Source: Azonexaceae bacterium (lineage in GTDB: Bacteria; Pseudomonadota; Gammaproteobacteria; Burkholderiales; Rhodocyclaceae). Taken from it: a DNA stretch of 64,000 nt. Position 1 is the stretch's first letter. Each line of letters opens with the position of its first letter. Shown one piece after another: positions 33,196-42,937 of the stretch. Position numbers and translations under genes: made by a program. The notes under the pieces were generated by a model. That model searched no databases and was not told where the DNA came from. It was given only the letters and a program-made list of their open reading frames with translations. The stretch is taken from assembly GCA_009469675.1 (NCBI GenBank), contig SSSZ01000047.1, forward strand, positions 23,020 to 87,019. Direction: 5' to 3'.

Positions 33196-34098
33196 ATGGC
33201 CGACCGGCGCTTGCAGGTCTTCCATGCGGTGGCCAAGCATCTGAGTTTTACCCGGGCGGCGGAAGCGCTCTTCATGACCCAGCCGGCGGTAACGTTCCAG
33301 ATCAAGCAGTTGGAGGAGCAACTCGATTCCCGGCTGTTCGACCGGCGGCACGGGGGCATCGCCCTGACCGCCGCGGGCGAGCTGGTGCTCGACTACGCGG
33401 CGAAGATCCTCGCTCTTTCCGACGAGATGGAGGCCCGGCTCGCCGAATTGAGTGGCGAAATGCGGGGAACCCTCCTCGTCGGCGCCAGCACGGCCATTGC
33501 CGAGTTCCTCCTGCCGCCCGTCCTGGGGGAGTTCAATGCCCGCCATCCCGAGGTCCGGACCCGCCTGATCGTCGCCAACTCGGCCGCTATCGAAAACCGC
33601 GTCGCCGAAGGCAGCCTTGACGTCGGCCTCGTCGAGACGGCGGCCGGCACGGCCGGGGTGGAGTCCGAGGCCTGCTGCGACGACGAGCTGCAGGTCGCCT
33701 GCGCCCCCGACCACCCCCTGGCCAAGGAAAGGGAAGTGACGCCCAAGGCGCTCCAGGAATACGACTACATTTCCCGGGAACCGGGTTCGGGAACGCGGGC
33801 GGCCACCGACGCCTACTTCGCCGCCGCCGGCATCGCCCCCGAATCCCTCAAGACCGTCATGGAACTGGGCAGCCTGCAGGCCCTCAAGGGGGTCGTCGGC
33901 GGCGGCCTCGGCTTCGCCATCGTCTCCCGCCACGCCTGCGACAAGGAGCAGCAATTGCACACCCTGCGGACCATTCCGCTCAAGCCGCGGCTGCGGCGCA
34001 GCCTCTACCTGATCTACCCGCAGGGCCGGTTCCGCTCGCGCATGGCGGCGACCTTCATCGACTTCGTACGGCATCGCCTGCGGGAGACGGGGCAATGA
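33196..34098 (+). CDS. LysR-family transcriptional regulator
   Basis: 300 residues. The N-terminal winged helix-turn-helix (RAAEALFMTQPAVTFQIKQLE) is followed by the periplasmic-binding-protein-like effector domain (LLVGASTAIAEFLLPP). The start is supported by AGGAG at 33186-33190. Its stop overlaps the alr start (ATGA at 34095-34098), which is unusual for a LysR protein and suggests that alr is part of its transcript. Its target and ligand cannot be read; the divergent HD-GYP gene is a candidate target. Confidence 0.9.
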   Translation: MADRRLQVFHAVAKHLSFTRAAEALFMTQPAVTFQIKQLEEQLDSRLFDRRHGGIALTAAGELVLDYAAKILALSDEMEARLAELSGEMRGTLLVGASTAIAEFLLPPVLGEFNARHPEVRTRLIVANSAAIENRVAEGSLDVGLVETAAGTAGVESEACCDDELQVACAPDHPLAKEREVTPKALQEYDYISREPGSGTRAATDAYFAAAGIAPESLKTVMELGSLQALKGVVGGGLGFAIVSRHACDKEQQLHTLRTIPLKPRLRRSLYLIYPQGRFRSRMAATFIDFVRHRLRETGQ

Positions 34099-35186
34099 AA
34101 ACGGCCCGCCCGATTCGCGCCGGCATCGATTTGTCCGCCCTGCAGAGCAACTACCGCCTGGCCCGGGCGCGGGCGTCGGGGGCGCGGGCCTGGGCCGTGC
34201 TCAAGGCCGACGCCTACGGCCACGGCTTGTGGCGGGCGCTGCGGGCGCTGGGCGACGAAGCCGACGGCGTCGCCGTCCTCGAAGCGGAAACCGGCGCCGC
34301 CCTGCGGGAAAGCGGCTTTGCCGGACCCATCCTTCTGCTCGAAGGCGTTTTCGCCGAGCGCGACGCCCGCCTGGCCGGCGCATTGGGGCTGACCACCGTG
34401 ATTCATTGCCGGCCCCAGTTCGAAATGCTTCTGGCGGCCTGCCCCGGCGAGAAGCTTCCGCCGCTCTACGTCAAGCTCAACAGCGGCATGAACCGGCTGG
34501 GCTTCGCCGCCGCCGACCTGCCCTGGCTCCTGCCCCGGCTGGCCGCCCGGCCGGCCGGCCAGGTCACCCTGATGAGCCATTTCGCCGACGCCGACGGCGA
34601 ACGCGGCGTCGCCTGGCAGCTGGAACGGTTTGCGGCCCTGGCCGGCGACTGGCGGGGGCCGGTCAGCCTGGCCAATTCGGCGGCCATCCTGCGTCATCCG
34701 GCCACTCACCGCGACTGGGTGAGGCCCGGGATCATGCTCTACGGGGCCAGCCCCTTTGCCGACCAGAGCGCCGCCGACCTCGGCCTCAAGCCGGTAATGA
34801 CCTTGACCAGCCGCATCATCGCCGTCCAGGACATCGCTGCCGGCGAGCGGGTGGGTTATGGCGGCACCTTCACGGCTGACCGGCCGACCCGGGTCGGCAT
34901 CGTCGCCTGCGGCTACGCCGACGGCTACCCCCGCCACGCCGGCAGCGGCACGCCGATCGCCGTACACGGCCGGCGCACCCGCACCCTGGGCCGGGTGTCG
35001 ATGGACATGGTGGCCTGCGACCTGACCGATCTGCCGGCTGCCGGTCTGGGTTCGCCGGTCACCCTGTGGGGTGAAGGCGCAGGCGGCACGGTGCCGGCCG
35101 ACGAGGTCGCCGCCGCCGCCGGAACCATCGCCTACGAGTTGTTCTGCGCCCTGGCGCCGCGGGTGCCGGTCGAGGTTACGGGGTGA
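34095..35186 (+). CDS. alr: alanine racemase
   Basis: 363 residues. The PLP enzyme makes D-alanine for peptidoglycan. The cofactor lysine is in AVLKADAYGHG (Lys 37) and the opposing catalytic tyrosine in VGYGGTF (Tyr 255). KLNSGMNRLGF and GRVSMDMVACD are also typical. It is translationally coupled to the LysR gene. radA follows 148 bases later, a neighbour of alr in many betaproteobacteria. Confidence 0.95.
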   Translation: MKTARPIRAGIDLSALQSNYRLARARASGARAWAVLKADAYGHGLWRALRALGDEADGVAVLEAETGAALRESGFAGPILLLEGVFAERDARLAGALGLTTVIHCRPQFEMLLAACPGEKLPPLYVKLNSGMNRLGFAAADLPWLLPRLAARPAGQVTLMSHFADADGERGVAWQLERFAALAGDWRGPVSLANSAAILRHPATHRDWVRPGIMLYGASPFADQSAADLGLKPVMTLTSRIIAVQDIAAGERVGYGGTFTADRPTRVGIVACGYADGYPRHAGSGTPIAVHGRRTRTLGRVSMDMVACDLTDLPAAGLGSPVTLWGEGAGGTVPADEVAAAAGTIAYELFCALAPRVPVEVTG

Positions 35187-35334
35187 GGGTATTGCCCCGG
35201 ATGGTCCGGGCCGAAACCTCGGGTTCCGGTGCGCTGCCGAATAAAGCGCCAGCGGCGCCGGCGGGGTTTGCCGTTTTCCCCCGGCAGGCCGCCTCCGGCG
35301 GGTCTTCCAATCAATAAGTCCGAGTCTGCACCTC

Positions 35335-36696
35335 ATGGCCAAAGCGAAATCGATCTACAGCTGCACCGAATGCGGCGCCACCAGCCCCAAGTGGCAGGGG
35401 CAGTGCCCCGGTTGCGGCGAATGGAACACCCTGGTCGAGGCGGTGGCGGAAAAATCGCCGGCGGCGGGCCGCTTCCAGTCCCTGGCGCCGACGGCCCGCC
35501 TGCAGGTTCTGGCCGAGATCGAAGCGCGGGAGGTCGAACGCATCGCCACCGGCATCGGCGAATTCGACCGCACCCTGGGGGGCGGCCTGGTGGCCGGCGG
35601 CGTGGTCCTGATCGGCGGCGACCCGGGGATCGGCAAAAGCACCTTGCTGCTCCAGGCCCTGTCGGCGCTGTCGGCGGACCACAAGGTGCTCTATGTGAGC
35701 GGCGAGGAATCGGGGGAGCAGGTTGCCCTGCGGGCCCGCCGCCTCAACCTGGGGACGGCCGGCCTGAAACTGCTGGCGGAAATCAACCTGGAAAAGATCG
35801 TCGCCGTCCTCCAGGACGAAAGGCCCCAGGTCGCGGTCATCGATTCGATTCAGACCCTGTGGTCGGAGGCCCTGTCCAGCGCCCCGGGGTCGGTGGCCCA
35901 GGTGCGGGAATGTGCGGCGCAGCTCACCCGCCTGGCCAAGCAATTGGGAATCAACGTCATCCTGGTCGGCCACGTGACCAAGGAGGGCGCCCTGGCCGGC
36001 CCCCGGGTGCTCGAGCATATCGTCGATACGGTGCTCTATTTCGAAGGCGACACCCATTCGAGCTTTCGTCTCATCCGGGCGTTCAAGAATCGCTTTGGCG
36101 CGGTCAACGAATTGGGCGTCTTCGCCATGACCGACCGCGGCCTCAAGGGGGTCAACAATCCCTCGGCGCTTTTTCTTTCCCAGCATGGTCAGGAAGTGGC
36201 CGGCTCCTGCGTCATGGTCACCCAGGAGGGCACCCGCCCGCTCCTGGTCGAAATCCAGGCCCTGGTCGATTCGGCCCACGGCAATCCCCGGCGCCTCACG
36301 GTGGGCCTGGAGCCGCAGCGCCTGGCCATGTTGCTGGCAGTATTGCACCGCCACGCGGGCGTCGTCTGCTTTGACCAGGACGTCTTCGTCAACGCCGTCG
36401 GCGGCGTGCGCATCAGCGAGCCGGCCGCCGACCTGGCGGTGCTCATGGCTATTGTTTCGTCATTGAAAAACAAGCCATTGCCGAATAAACTGGTGGTCTT
36501 TGGCGAAGTCGGCCTGGCCGGCGAGATCAGGCCCGCCCCCCGCGGCCAGGAAAGGCTCAAGGAGGCGGCCAAGCTGGGTTTCACCCGGGCCTTGATTCCC
36601 GAGGCCAACCGGCCGCGCCAGGCCATCGCTGGCCTTGAGGTGATCGCCGTGGGGCGGGTCGAAGCGGCGGTGGCGAGGATCAGGGAACTGGCCTAG
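35335..36696 (+). CDS. radA: DNA repair protein RadA
   Basis: 453 residues. RadA is a RecA-like ATPase that promotes branch migration in recombination. The N-terminal zinc finger (CTECGATSPKWQGQCPGCG), Walker A (GGDPGIGKSTLLLQ), the RadA-specific KNRFG motif and the C-terminal Lon-like domain are all present. The ATG at 35335 begins the standard MAKAKSIYSC. Confidence 0.97.
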   Translation: MAKAKSIYSCTECGATSPKWQGQCPGCGEWNTLVEAVAEKSPAAGRFQSLAPTARLQVLAEIEAREVERIATGIGEFDRTLGGGLVAGGVVLIGGDPGIGKSTLLLQALSALSADHKVLYVSGEESGEQVALRARRLNLGTAGLKLLAEINLEKIVAVLQDERPQVAVIDSIQTLWSEALSSAPGSVAQVRECAAQLTRLAKQLGINVILVGHVTKEGALAGPRVLEHIVDTVLYFEGDTHSSFRLIRAFKNRFGAVNELGVFAMTDRGLKGVNNPSALFLSQHGQEVAGSCVMVTQEGTRPLLVEIQALVDSAHGNPRRLTVGLEPQRLAMLLAVLHRHAGVVCFDQDVFVNAVGGVRISEPAADLAVLMAIVSSLKNKPLPNKLVVFGEVGLAGEIRPAPRGQERLKEAAKLGFTRALIPEANRPRQAIAGLEVIAVGRVEAAVARIRELA

Positions 36697-36759
36697 GGGC
36701 GGCGGGGGCCGGCCGGCGGAGTTTCATCCCGGCGGGTAGGCCACGACAACGAAGCGGAT

Positions 36760-38844
36760 ATGTTCAATTTATCGCGGTACTTCTCGACCCTCAGCTTCAT
36801 CCTCATCGTGCTCGCAGCGGGCGCCCTGGGGCCGCTTTACCGCTATTTGTCGGTGCAGCAGATGAGCGCCTTCGCCGCCGACCGCAACGTCGCCATGGCC
36901 CAGGTTTTCCGCAATTCGCTGTGGCCCGGTTTTGCCGAGCAGGTGCGTTATTCCTACGGCCGGACCGGGGCGCCCCCGCCGGCGGGCGTTGCCGCGGGCG
37001 AACTGCGCCAGCGCCTGGCGGACCTGATGCGGGACACGGCCGTGGTCCGCCTGCGCGTCTACAACCGCCTCGGCGTCGTCGTCTTTTCGACCAATCTTGG
37101 CGAAATCGGGCGGGAAACCGAGAACCCGGCGCTGTTCCGCCAGGCCCTGGCCGGTCAGACCGGCAGCGATCTGGCCCAAGGCATCGCCGTCGAAGGCCTG
37201 GAGGGGCACCACGCCAAGGCCGATCTGTTGTCCACCTTCGTGCCCGTCGTCGGCCGGGCCAGGGAGGTCGAAGGGGTGGTCGAAGTGGGCCAGGACGTCA
37301 GCCCGTTCATGGCCGAGGTGACGCGCACCCTGTGGTGGGTGACGGCCGGCGTGGTCGGCGTCTTTGCCCTCCTGTACCTGCTGCAGTTCCTGGTGGTGCG
37401 CCGGGCCCACCAGATCCTGCGCATCCAGGAGGCAAAGATCCAGGCCTCCCGGTCCACCCTCGAACTCCAGGTCGAACAGCGCACGGCAGAATTGAAGCGG
37501 GCCAACCGCCAGCTCGAAGGCGAGGTCGCCGAGCGGCGCCAGGCCGAAAGCAAGCTCAATTACCTGGCCTACCACGACCCCCTCACCGGCCTGCCCAACC
37601 GGCGCCGCTACATCGAGCGGCTGGCCGAAAGCATCGGCGAGGCCCAACGGCGCAACCAGCGGCTGGCCGTATTGTTCATCGACCTCGACCAGTTCAAGCA
37701 GGTGAACGATTCCCTCGGCCACACCATCGGCGACGAACTGCTCGTTGCCGTAGCCACCCGGCTTTCCCGGCAGGTCGGATTGACCGACCGGCTGGCCCGT
37801 CTTGGCGGCGACGAGTTCATCTGCCTCATGGAAGGCGTCGGGGCTGAAGACGAGGCGGCGGAGCTGGCGCGGGAGATCATCGCCGCCTTCGATCAGCCCT
37901 ACCTGGTGGCCGGCCACGAGCTTTACCTGTCCACCTCGGTAGGCATCAGCCTCTACCCGGTGGATGGCGACGACGTCGGAACCCTGATGCGCAACGCCGA
38001 TTCGGCCATGTACCGGGCCAAGGCGGCGGGGCGCGGCCACTACCATTTCTACACCCCGGACATGACCGACGCGGTGATGGAACGGGTCCGGGTGGAAAAC
38101 CTGCTGCGCCGCGCCATCGAAAACCACGAGCTGGAGGTCTATCTGCAGCAGCAGGTCGATGCGGTGAGCGGCCGGCTGACCGGGGCCGAAGCCCTGATCC
38201 GCTGGCACAGCCCCGAACTCGGCGAGGTACCGCCGACCCGTTTCATCGGCCTGGCCGAGGAAACCGGGCTGATCGTCAGCCTCGGTAACTGGGTGCTGCG
38301 GGAAACCTGCCGCCAGGTCATGGCCTGGCGGGCCGACGGCTTCGACCTGCCCCAGGTTTCGGTCAATCTTTCTGTCAAACAACTCGAGCGGCCCGAATTC
38401 ATCCACATCCTGACCGACATCCTGGCTGAAACCGGCCTCGAACCCGAGCGCTTGAAGCTTGAGTTGACTGAATCGGTGGTCATGCAGGTGGACAATGCCT
38501 TCGTTCTCCTCGACCGCCTGCGCGCCCTGGGCATCACCCTCGCCATCGACGATTTCGGCACCGGCTACTCGTCCCTCAACTACCTCAAGCTCCTGCCCAT
38601 CCAGCAGCTCAAGATCGATCGCTCCTTCGTCGTCGGCATCGGCAGCAACCGGGGCGACGAAGCCATCATCACCACGGTCATGGCCCTGGCCAAGAGTCTG
38701 GGCCTCGAAGTCGTCGCCGAAGGCGTGGAAACCGAGGAGCAGGCAGGCTTTCTGACCATTCTCGGTTGCCAGCAGCTGCAAGGTTTCCTCCACGGCGAGC
38801 CGGTGGCCGCCGGGAAATTCGAGGCCCGCTGGGGCAAGCGCTGA
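36760..38844 (+). CDS. membrane GGDEF-EAL cyclic-di-GMP protein
   Basis: 694 residues. Transmembrane helices at about 11-29 and 190-212 enclose a periplasmic sensor domain. After a coiled coil come a GGDEF domain (LARLGGDEF, 349-353) and an EAL domain (GAEALIRW at about 477, TESVVM, IDDFGTGYSSL). Both active sites look intact, so it could make or break cyclic di-GMP. The inhibitory RxxD site ahead of GGDEF is missing its arginine (GLTD), so product inhibition is probably lost. The stop overlaps the next start by one base (TGATG). Confidence 0.92.
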   Translation: MFNLSRYFSTLSFILIVLAAGALGPLYRYLSVQQMSAFAADRNVAMAQVFRNSLWPGFAEQVRYSYGRTGAPPPAGVAAGELRQRLADLMRDTAVVRLRVYNRLGVVVFSTNLGEIGRETENPALFRQALAGQTGSDLAQGIAVEGLEGHHAKADLLSTFVPVVGRAREVEGVVEVGQDVSPFMAEVTRTLWWVTAGVVGVFALLYLLQFLVVRRAHQILRIQEAKIQASRSTLELQVEQRTAELKRANRQLEGEVAERRQAESKLNYLAYHDPLTGLPNRRRYIERLAESIGEAQRRNQRLAVLFIDLDQFKQVNDSLGHTIGDELLVAVATRLSRQVGLTDRLARLGGDEFICLMEGVGAEDEAAELAREIIAAFDQPYLVAGHELYLSTSVGISLYPVDGDDVGTLMRNADSAMYRAKAAGRGHYHFYTPDMTDAVMERVRVENLLRRAIENHELEVYLQQQVDAVSGRLTGAEALIRWHSPELGEVPPTRFIGLAEETGLIVSLGNWVLRETCRQVMAWRADGFDLPQVSVNLSVKQLERPEFIHILTDILAETGLEPERLKLELTESVVMQVDNAFVLLDRLRALGITLAIDDFGTGYSSLNYLKLLPIQQLKIDRSFVVGIGSNRGDEAIITTVMALAKSLGLEVVAEGVETEEQAGFLTILGCQQLQGFLHGEPVAAGKFEARWGKR

Positions 38845-41315
38845 TGGCCGCGCTGGCTTGGCGCCTGCTCGGCCGTGAAATCCGCTCGGGCGAATTGCGG
38901 CTTCTGCTCGTCGCCCTGGTGGTGGCTGTCGCCGCCGTCACCGCCGTCGGTTTTTTCACCGACAGGGTGCGTCAGGCCCTGGAGCGCGAGGCGCACCAAC
39001 TGCTGGGTGCCGACCTGCTGCTCGTCGCCGATCACCCCTGGCCGGCCGACATCCGCCGCGAGGCCGCCGGCCGCGGCCTCGCCCTGGCCGAAACCTGGAC
39101 CTTTCCCAGCATGGTGCTCCGGGACGGCCGGGCGCAGCTGGCCGACATCAAGGCCGTCAGCCCGGCCTACCCGCTGCGCGGCCGGCTGCGGCTGGCCGGG
39201 GGGGAGGATGGCCCGGCCGGCGGGCCGGCGCCGGGGACGGTATGGCTCGACGAACGCCTGGCCACGGCCCTGGCCGCCCGCCCGGGGGACAGCCTCAACC
39301 TCGGCCAGGGAAAATTCGCGGTGGCGGGCGTCCTCACCCTCGAACCCGACCGCGGGGTCAATTTCTTCAGCCTCGCCCCGCGGCTCATGATGAATCTGGC
39401 CGATCTGCCGGCCACCGGCCTCGTCCAGGCTGGCTCCCGGGTCGGTTACCGCCTTCTGGTGGCGGGGGAGGACGCGGCGGTAGCCGCCTTCCAGGCCTGG
39501 GCCGGGGCACGGCTGGAGCGGGGCGAGCGCCTTGAAGACAGCCGCAACGCCAGGCCCGAAATCCGCACCGCCCTCGATCGGGCGCAGCGCTTTCTCGGCC
39601 TGGCGACCCTGCTCACCGTGGTCCTCGCCGCCGTGGCCGTCGCCCTGGCGGCGCGCCGCTACCTGCAGCGCCATCTCGACGCCTGTGCCGTGATGCGCTG
39701 CCTGGGCGCCACCCAGGGCAAGCTTCTCGCGCTCCATGGCACCCTGTTCGTCCTGCTCGCCGTGCTGGCGGCGGGCCTCGGCTGCCTGCTCGGCTACGCC
39801 ACCCATTGCGCTCTCCACCTCTGGCTGGCCGGACTCCTCGCCGCCCCCCTGCCGCCGCCGTCGCTGCAGCCCGCCGGCCAGGGGTTCGCGGTGGCCGCCG
39901 TGCTTCTCCTGGGATTCGCGCTGCCGCCCCTTTTTCGCCTGCGGCAGGTGCCGACCCTGCGCGTCCTGCGCCGCGAACTCGGGCCGCCTCCGGCCGGGCT
40001 GGCCGGGGGCTACGGTCTCGGCCTGGCGTTGCTGGCCGGCCTCATGGTCTGGGTGGCGGGGGAAATCCGCCTCGGCGCCATCGCCGCCGGCGGCTTCGCC
40101 GGGGCGCTTCTGGCCTTCGCCTTCCTGGCCCGGCTGGCCGTTCGCCTGCTCGGCACCGTGCGGGGGGCCGGCCGCTTCGGCTGGCGCCAGGGCCTGGCCA
40201 ACCTGGAGCGCCACGCCTGGGCCAGTACCCTGCAGATCGTCGCCCTGGCGCTGGGCATCATGGCCATGCTTCTCCTCACCGTGACCCGGGGCGAATTGCT
40301 CACTGCCTGGCAGAGGGCGACGCCCCCCGATGCCCCCAACCGCTTCGTCATCAACATCCAGCCGGAACAGGTCGGCGAGGTCCGGCAGATCCTACGGGGC
40401 GCCGCCATCGAGGCCGAACTGGCGCCCATGGTGCGGGGCCGCCTGGTGCGTATCGCCGGCCGGGAAGTCGGGCCGGCGGATTATCCCGAAGACGACCGGG
40501 CGCAGCGCCTGATCGAGCGCGAATTCAACCTCTCCTGGCGGGCCGAACTGCCTCCCGGCAACCGGCTGGCCGGCGGACGCTGGTTCACGCCGCGAGAAGG
40601 GGGCAAGGGCCTGGCGTCGGTCGAGGACGGGCTGGCCAAGACCCTCGGCATCCGCATCGGCGACCGCCTGGAATTCGCCATCGCCGGCCAGACGGTGGCC
40701 ATGGACGTGGTGGGCCTGCGTAAGCTCGACTGGGATTCGATGCGGGTCAATTTCTTCGTCCTTACCCCGCCGGGCGTCCTCGAAACCCAGCCCGCCAGCT
40801 ACATCACCAGCTTCCACCTGGCCGCCGACCGGGCCGATCTGACCGCCGGCCTGGTCGAACGCTTCCCCAACCTGACGGTGGTGGACGTGGTGGCCATCGT
40901 CAAACAGCTCCAGGCGGTGATGGGGCAATTGGCCGGGGCGGTCCAGTTCATCTTTCTGTTTACCCTCGCCGCCGGCGCCGTCGTCCTCCACGCAGCCCTG
41001 GTCGCCGCCTTCGACGAACGGCGTTACGAACTGGCCGTGCTGCGCGCCCTGGGCGCCCGCCGCAGCCAGTTGCGCCAGGCCTTGCTCACCGAACTGGCCC
41101 TGGTCGGCGCCCTGGCCGGCGGCCTCGCCGCAGCCGGGGCGAGCCTGGTCGGCCAGGTGCTGGCGCGCCAGGTGTTCGCCCTCGATTTGCCCTTCGAGCC
41201 CGGCATCTTTCCCCTGGCGATGGCGGTTTCGGCGGCCCTGGCGGTGGCGGTCGGCTGGCTCGCCATCGGCAGCCTCCTGCGGAGTCCGCCGCTCATCGCC
41301 CTGCGGGCCGGGTGA
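38844..41315 (+). CDS. FtsX-like ABC transporter permease (YbbP-type)
   Basis: 823 residues from the ATG at 38844. An N-terminal membrane helix, a large periplasmic domain, two FtsX-type three-helix units (about 245-370 and 710-823) and a central helix pair match the YbbP family, whose members work with the YbbA ATPase and often lie beside a lysophospholipase gene. Neither partner is in this window. It is coupled to the GGDEF-EAL gene by a TGATG overlap, an unusual partner. It ends 163 bases before the convergent RsbW-like gene; that spacer holds GC-rich hairpins only. Confidence 0.86.
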   Translation: MAALAWRLLGREIRSGELRLLLVALVVAVAAVTAVGFFTDRVRQALEREAHQLLGADLLLVADHPWPADIRREAAGRGLALAETWTFPSMVLRDGRAQLADIKAVSPAYPLRGRLRLAGGEDGPAGGPAPGTVWLDERLATALAARPGDSLNLGQGKFAVAGVLTLEPDRGVNFFSLAPRLMMNLADLPATGLVQAGSRVGYRLLVAGEDAAVAAFQAWAGARLERGERLEDSRNARPEIRTALDRAQRFLGLATLLTVVLAAVAVALAARRYLQRHLDACAVMRCLGATQGKLLALHGTLFVLLAVLAAGLGCLLGYATHCALHLWLAGLLAAPLPPPSLQPAGQGFAVAAVLLLGFALPPLFRLRQVPTLRVLRRELGPPPAGLAGGYGLGLALLAGLMVWVAGEIRLGAIAAGGFAGALLAFAFLARLAVRLLGTVRGAGRFGWRQGLANLERHAWASTLQIVALALGIMAMLLLTVTRGELLTAWQRATPPDAPNRFVINIQPEQVGEVRQILRGAAIEAELAPMVRGRLVRIAGREVGPADYPEDDRAQRLIEREFNLSWRAELPPGNRLAGGRWFTPREGGKGLASVEDGLAKTLGIRIGDRLEFAIAGQTVAMDVVGLRKLDWDSMRVNFFVLTPPGVLETQPASYITSFHLAADRADLTAGLVERFPNLTVVDVVAIVKQLQAVMGQLAGAVQFIFLFTLAAGAVVLHAALVAAFDERRYELAVLRALGARRSQLRQALLTELALVGALAGGLAAAGASLVGQVLARQVFALDLPFEPGIFPLAMAVSAALAVAVGWLAIGSLLRSPPLIALRAG

Positions 41316-41478
41316 GGGGCGGCTGGCGGGTAATCGCCGGGAACCGCCGCGCCGGGGCGATCGGCAGGAAGCATTCCGACGAGAGCCTGGCCGGGAAGCC
41401 CGGCTTGCGGGCGGGGCAACGATGCGCCGGTTTGCTCCGGGCCGCTGCGTTTTCGGGCCGCGGCAGAGATTTCCCGGC

Positions 41479-41883
41479 TCAGAATTCGAAATCGAGTTCG
41501 GTATGGTTGGCGCCGTCGCAGTAGCGGTAGCGGATCGCCGTTGCCATCGAGCGCAGCACGTTGAGTCCGAAGCCGCCGATGCGGTCGTGATCGTGGGCGA
41601 GGGCGGCGGCGACGGTGAGATCGAAGGGGGGGGCGAGGTCGCGGTAGCAGAGGGTCGCACCGCGGCCGTCGGCGCTGAGGCCGACGATGACGGGCAAGGC
41701 CGATTCGCCGCCCAGGCCGTGCTGGATGGTGTTGGTGAACAACTCCTCGACCGCCAGCTGCAGGCGGTGAATATGCAGGGCATCGACGCCGGCCCCGGCG
41801 GCGTGGTCGGCCAGGGCGGCGAGAAGGCCGGTCAGATCGGCATAGCGCGCCGGCACCGAAATTTCCGTAGAATGTTTAGCCAT
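41479..41883 (-). CDS. RsbW-like anti-sigma factor / serine kinase (HATPase)
   Basis: 134 residues from the ATG at 41883 (MAKHSTEISVPA). The N-box reads QLAVEELFTNTIQHG and the glycine box reads DRIGGFGLNVLRSMA, as in the RsbW/SpoIIAB group of small GHKL ATPases, which bind sigma factors or other targets and phosphorylate STAS proteins on serine. Two STAS genes and a SpoIIE-type phosphatase lie 1-5 kb away on the same strand, so it probably completes a partner-switching module. Its start is only 24 bases from that of the divergent fecR-domain gene, so their promoters must overlap coding sequence. Confidence 0.85.
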   Translation of the reverse strand: MAKHSTEISVPARYADLTGLLAALADHAAGAGVDALHIHRLQLAVEELFTNTIQHGLGGESALPVIVGLSADGRGATLCYRDLAPPFDLTVAAALAHDHDRIGGFGLNVLRSMATAIRYRYCDGANHTELDFEF

Positions 41884-41907
41884 GCACGGTGGATGGGAGG
41901 CGATGCG

Positions 41908-42357
41908 ATGATTAAAACACATTGGCTGGCGGCTGTCGCCGTGGCCGCCGCCGGGATTGTCCAGGCCGGCGAAGTCGCCGGGACCGTCAAGACGAGCCGG
42001 GGCGAAGTGACCATCGAGCGGGCCGGGCAGCGCCTGCCGGCCGCGGTGGGCAGCGAAGTCCTGGCGGCGGACCGCATCCGGACCGGCCCAGACGGCGCCG
42101 TCGGCATCACCCTGCGGGACGACACCCTGCTTTCGGCCGGCCCCAATTCCAGCCTGGCAGTCGATCGCTTCGTCTTCGATTCGACCACCCACGCCGGTCA
42201 GGCGACGACTTCGCTGCGCCGCGGCACCCTGGCCGTGGTGACGGGAAAACTCGCCAAGGAGGCGCCCGAATCGGTGCAATTCCGCACCCCGACCAGCGTC
42301 CTGGGGGTACGCGGCACCGAGTTCGCCGTCGAGGTGGCGGCGGGGGAGGAGGACTGA
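41908..42357 (+). CDS. FecR-domain periplasmic protein
   Basis: 149 residues from the ATG at 41908, with GGAGG 8-12 bases upstream. A signal peptide ends near residue 20 (AAAGIVQAG). The mature part is a FecR-type beta domain: a GEVTIERAGQRLPAAVG start, LLSAGPNSSLAV, and the hallmark end TPTSVLGVRGTEFAVEV. Unlike FecR itself there is no cytoplasmic domain, so it is not an anti-sigma factor of the iron-citrate type. Such stand-alone proteins often occur with CHASE2 proteins and OmpA-like lipoproteins, as here. The function is unknown. Confidence 0.88.
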   Translation: MIKTHWLAAVAVAAAGIVQAGEVAGTVKTSRGEVTIERAGQRLPAAVGSEVLAADRIRTGPDGAVGITLRDDTLLSAGPNSSLAVDRFVFDSTTHAGQATTSLRRGTLAVVTGKLAKEAPESVQFRTPTSVLGVRGTEFAVEVAAGEED

Positions 42358-42358
42358 C

Positions 42359-42937
42359 ATGGGCCGCTTCATCGTCGTCCTCTGCGGCGTCCTGCTCGCG
42401 GCCTGCGTCAGCGAGCGCGTCGTTCTCCTGCCCGCCGCCGACGGACGGCCGGGCGCCGTTGTGGTGCGCTCCGACGGCGCCGAGCAGGTGCTGGCCGCAC
42501 CCTACGCCGGTGCCGTGCGCCGGGCGGGAAGCTACAGCCCCTACCAGTCTTCGGCGGCCGAGGTCGAAGCACTTTTCGCCGCGGCCCTGGCCGCCCAGCC
42601 GCCGCGGGTGGCGCACTTCGTCGTTTATTTCGTCGAAGGCGGCGACACCCTGACCCCGGAATCCCTGGCCGAATTCGACCGGATCAAGGCGGCGCTCCAG
42701 TCCCGGCCGGCCGCCGAAATCCTGGTCACCGGGCATACTGACCGGGTGGGCAGCATTGAAGCCAACGACGCCCTGTCGCTCCGGCGGGCGGAAAGCGTGC
42801 GTCAGGCCCTGGTGGCCGCCGGACTGCCGGAGCGGGCGATCAGCGTGGCCGGCCGGGGCGAGCGCGAGCCGGCGGTGGCGACGGCCGACGAAGTGGCCGA
42901 AGGGCGCAACCGGCGGGTCGAAATCAGCGTGCGTTAA
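42359..42937 (+). CDS. OmpA-family lipoprotein
   Basis: 192 residues. A lipobox (GVLLAAC) gives a lipid-anchored mature protein from Cys 16. The C-terminal OmpA domain contains ILVTGHTDRVGS, LSLRRAESVRQ and the final GRNRRVEISVR, which bind peptidoglycan. It starts one base after the fecR-domain stop, so the two are co-transcribed. Its TAA stop and the TAA of the convergent phosphatase gene share the sequence TTAA, so the two genes overlap tail to tail by 4 bases. Confidence 0.9.
   Translation: MGRFIVVLCGVLLAACVSERVVLLPAADGRPGAVVVRSDGAEQVLAAPYAGAVRRAGSYSPYQSSAAEVEALFAAALAAQPPRVAHFVVYFVEGGDTLTPESLAEFDRIKAALQSRPAAEILVTGHTDRVGSIEANDALSLRRAESVRQALVAAGLPERAISVAGRGEREPAVATADEVAEGRNRRVEISVR

Noticed and set aside
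41908..42357. FecR-type anti-sigma factor controlling an ECF sigma factor
   Set aside because: The protein has a signal peptide directly followed by the FecR beta domain and lacks the cytoplasmic sigma-binding domain; no ECF sigma gene is adjacent.
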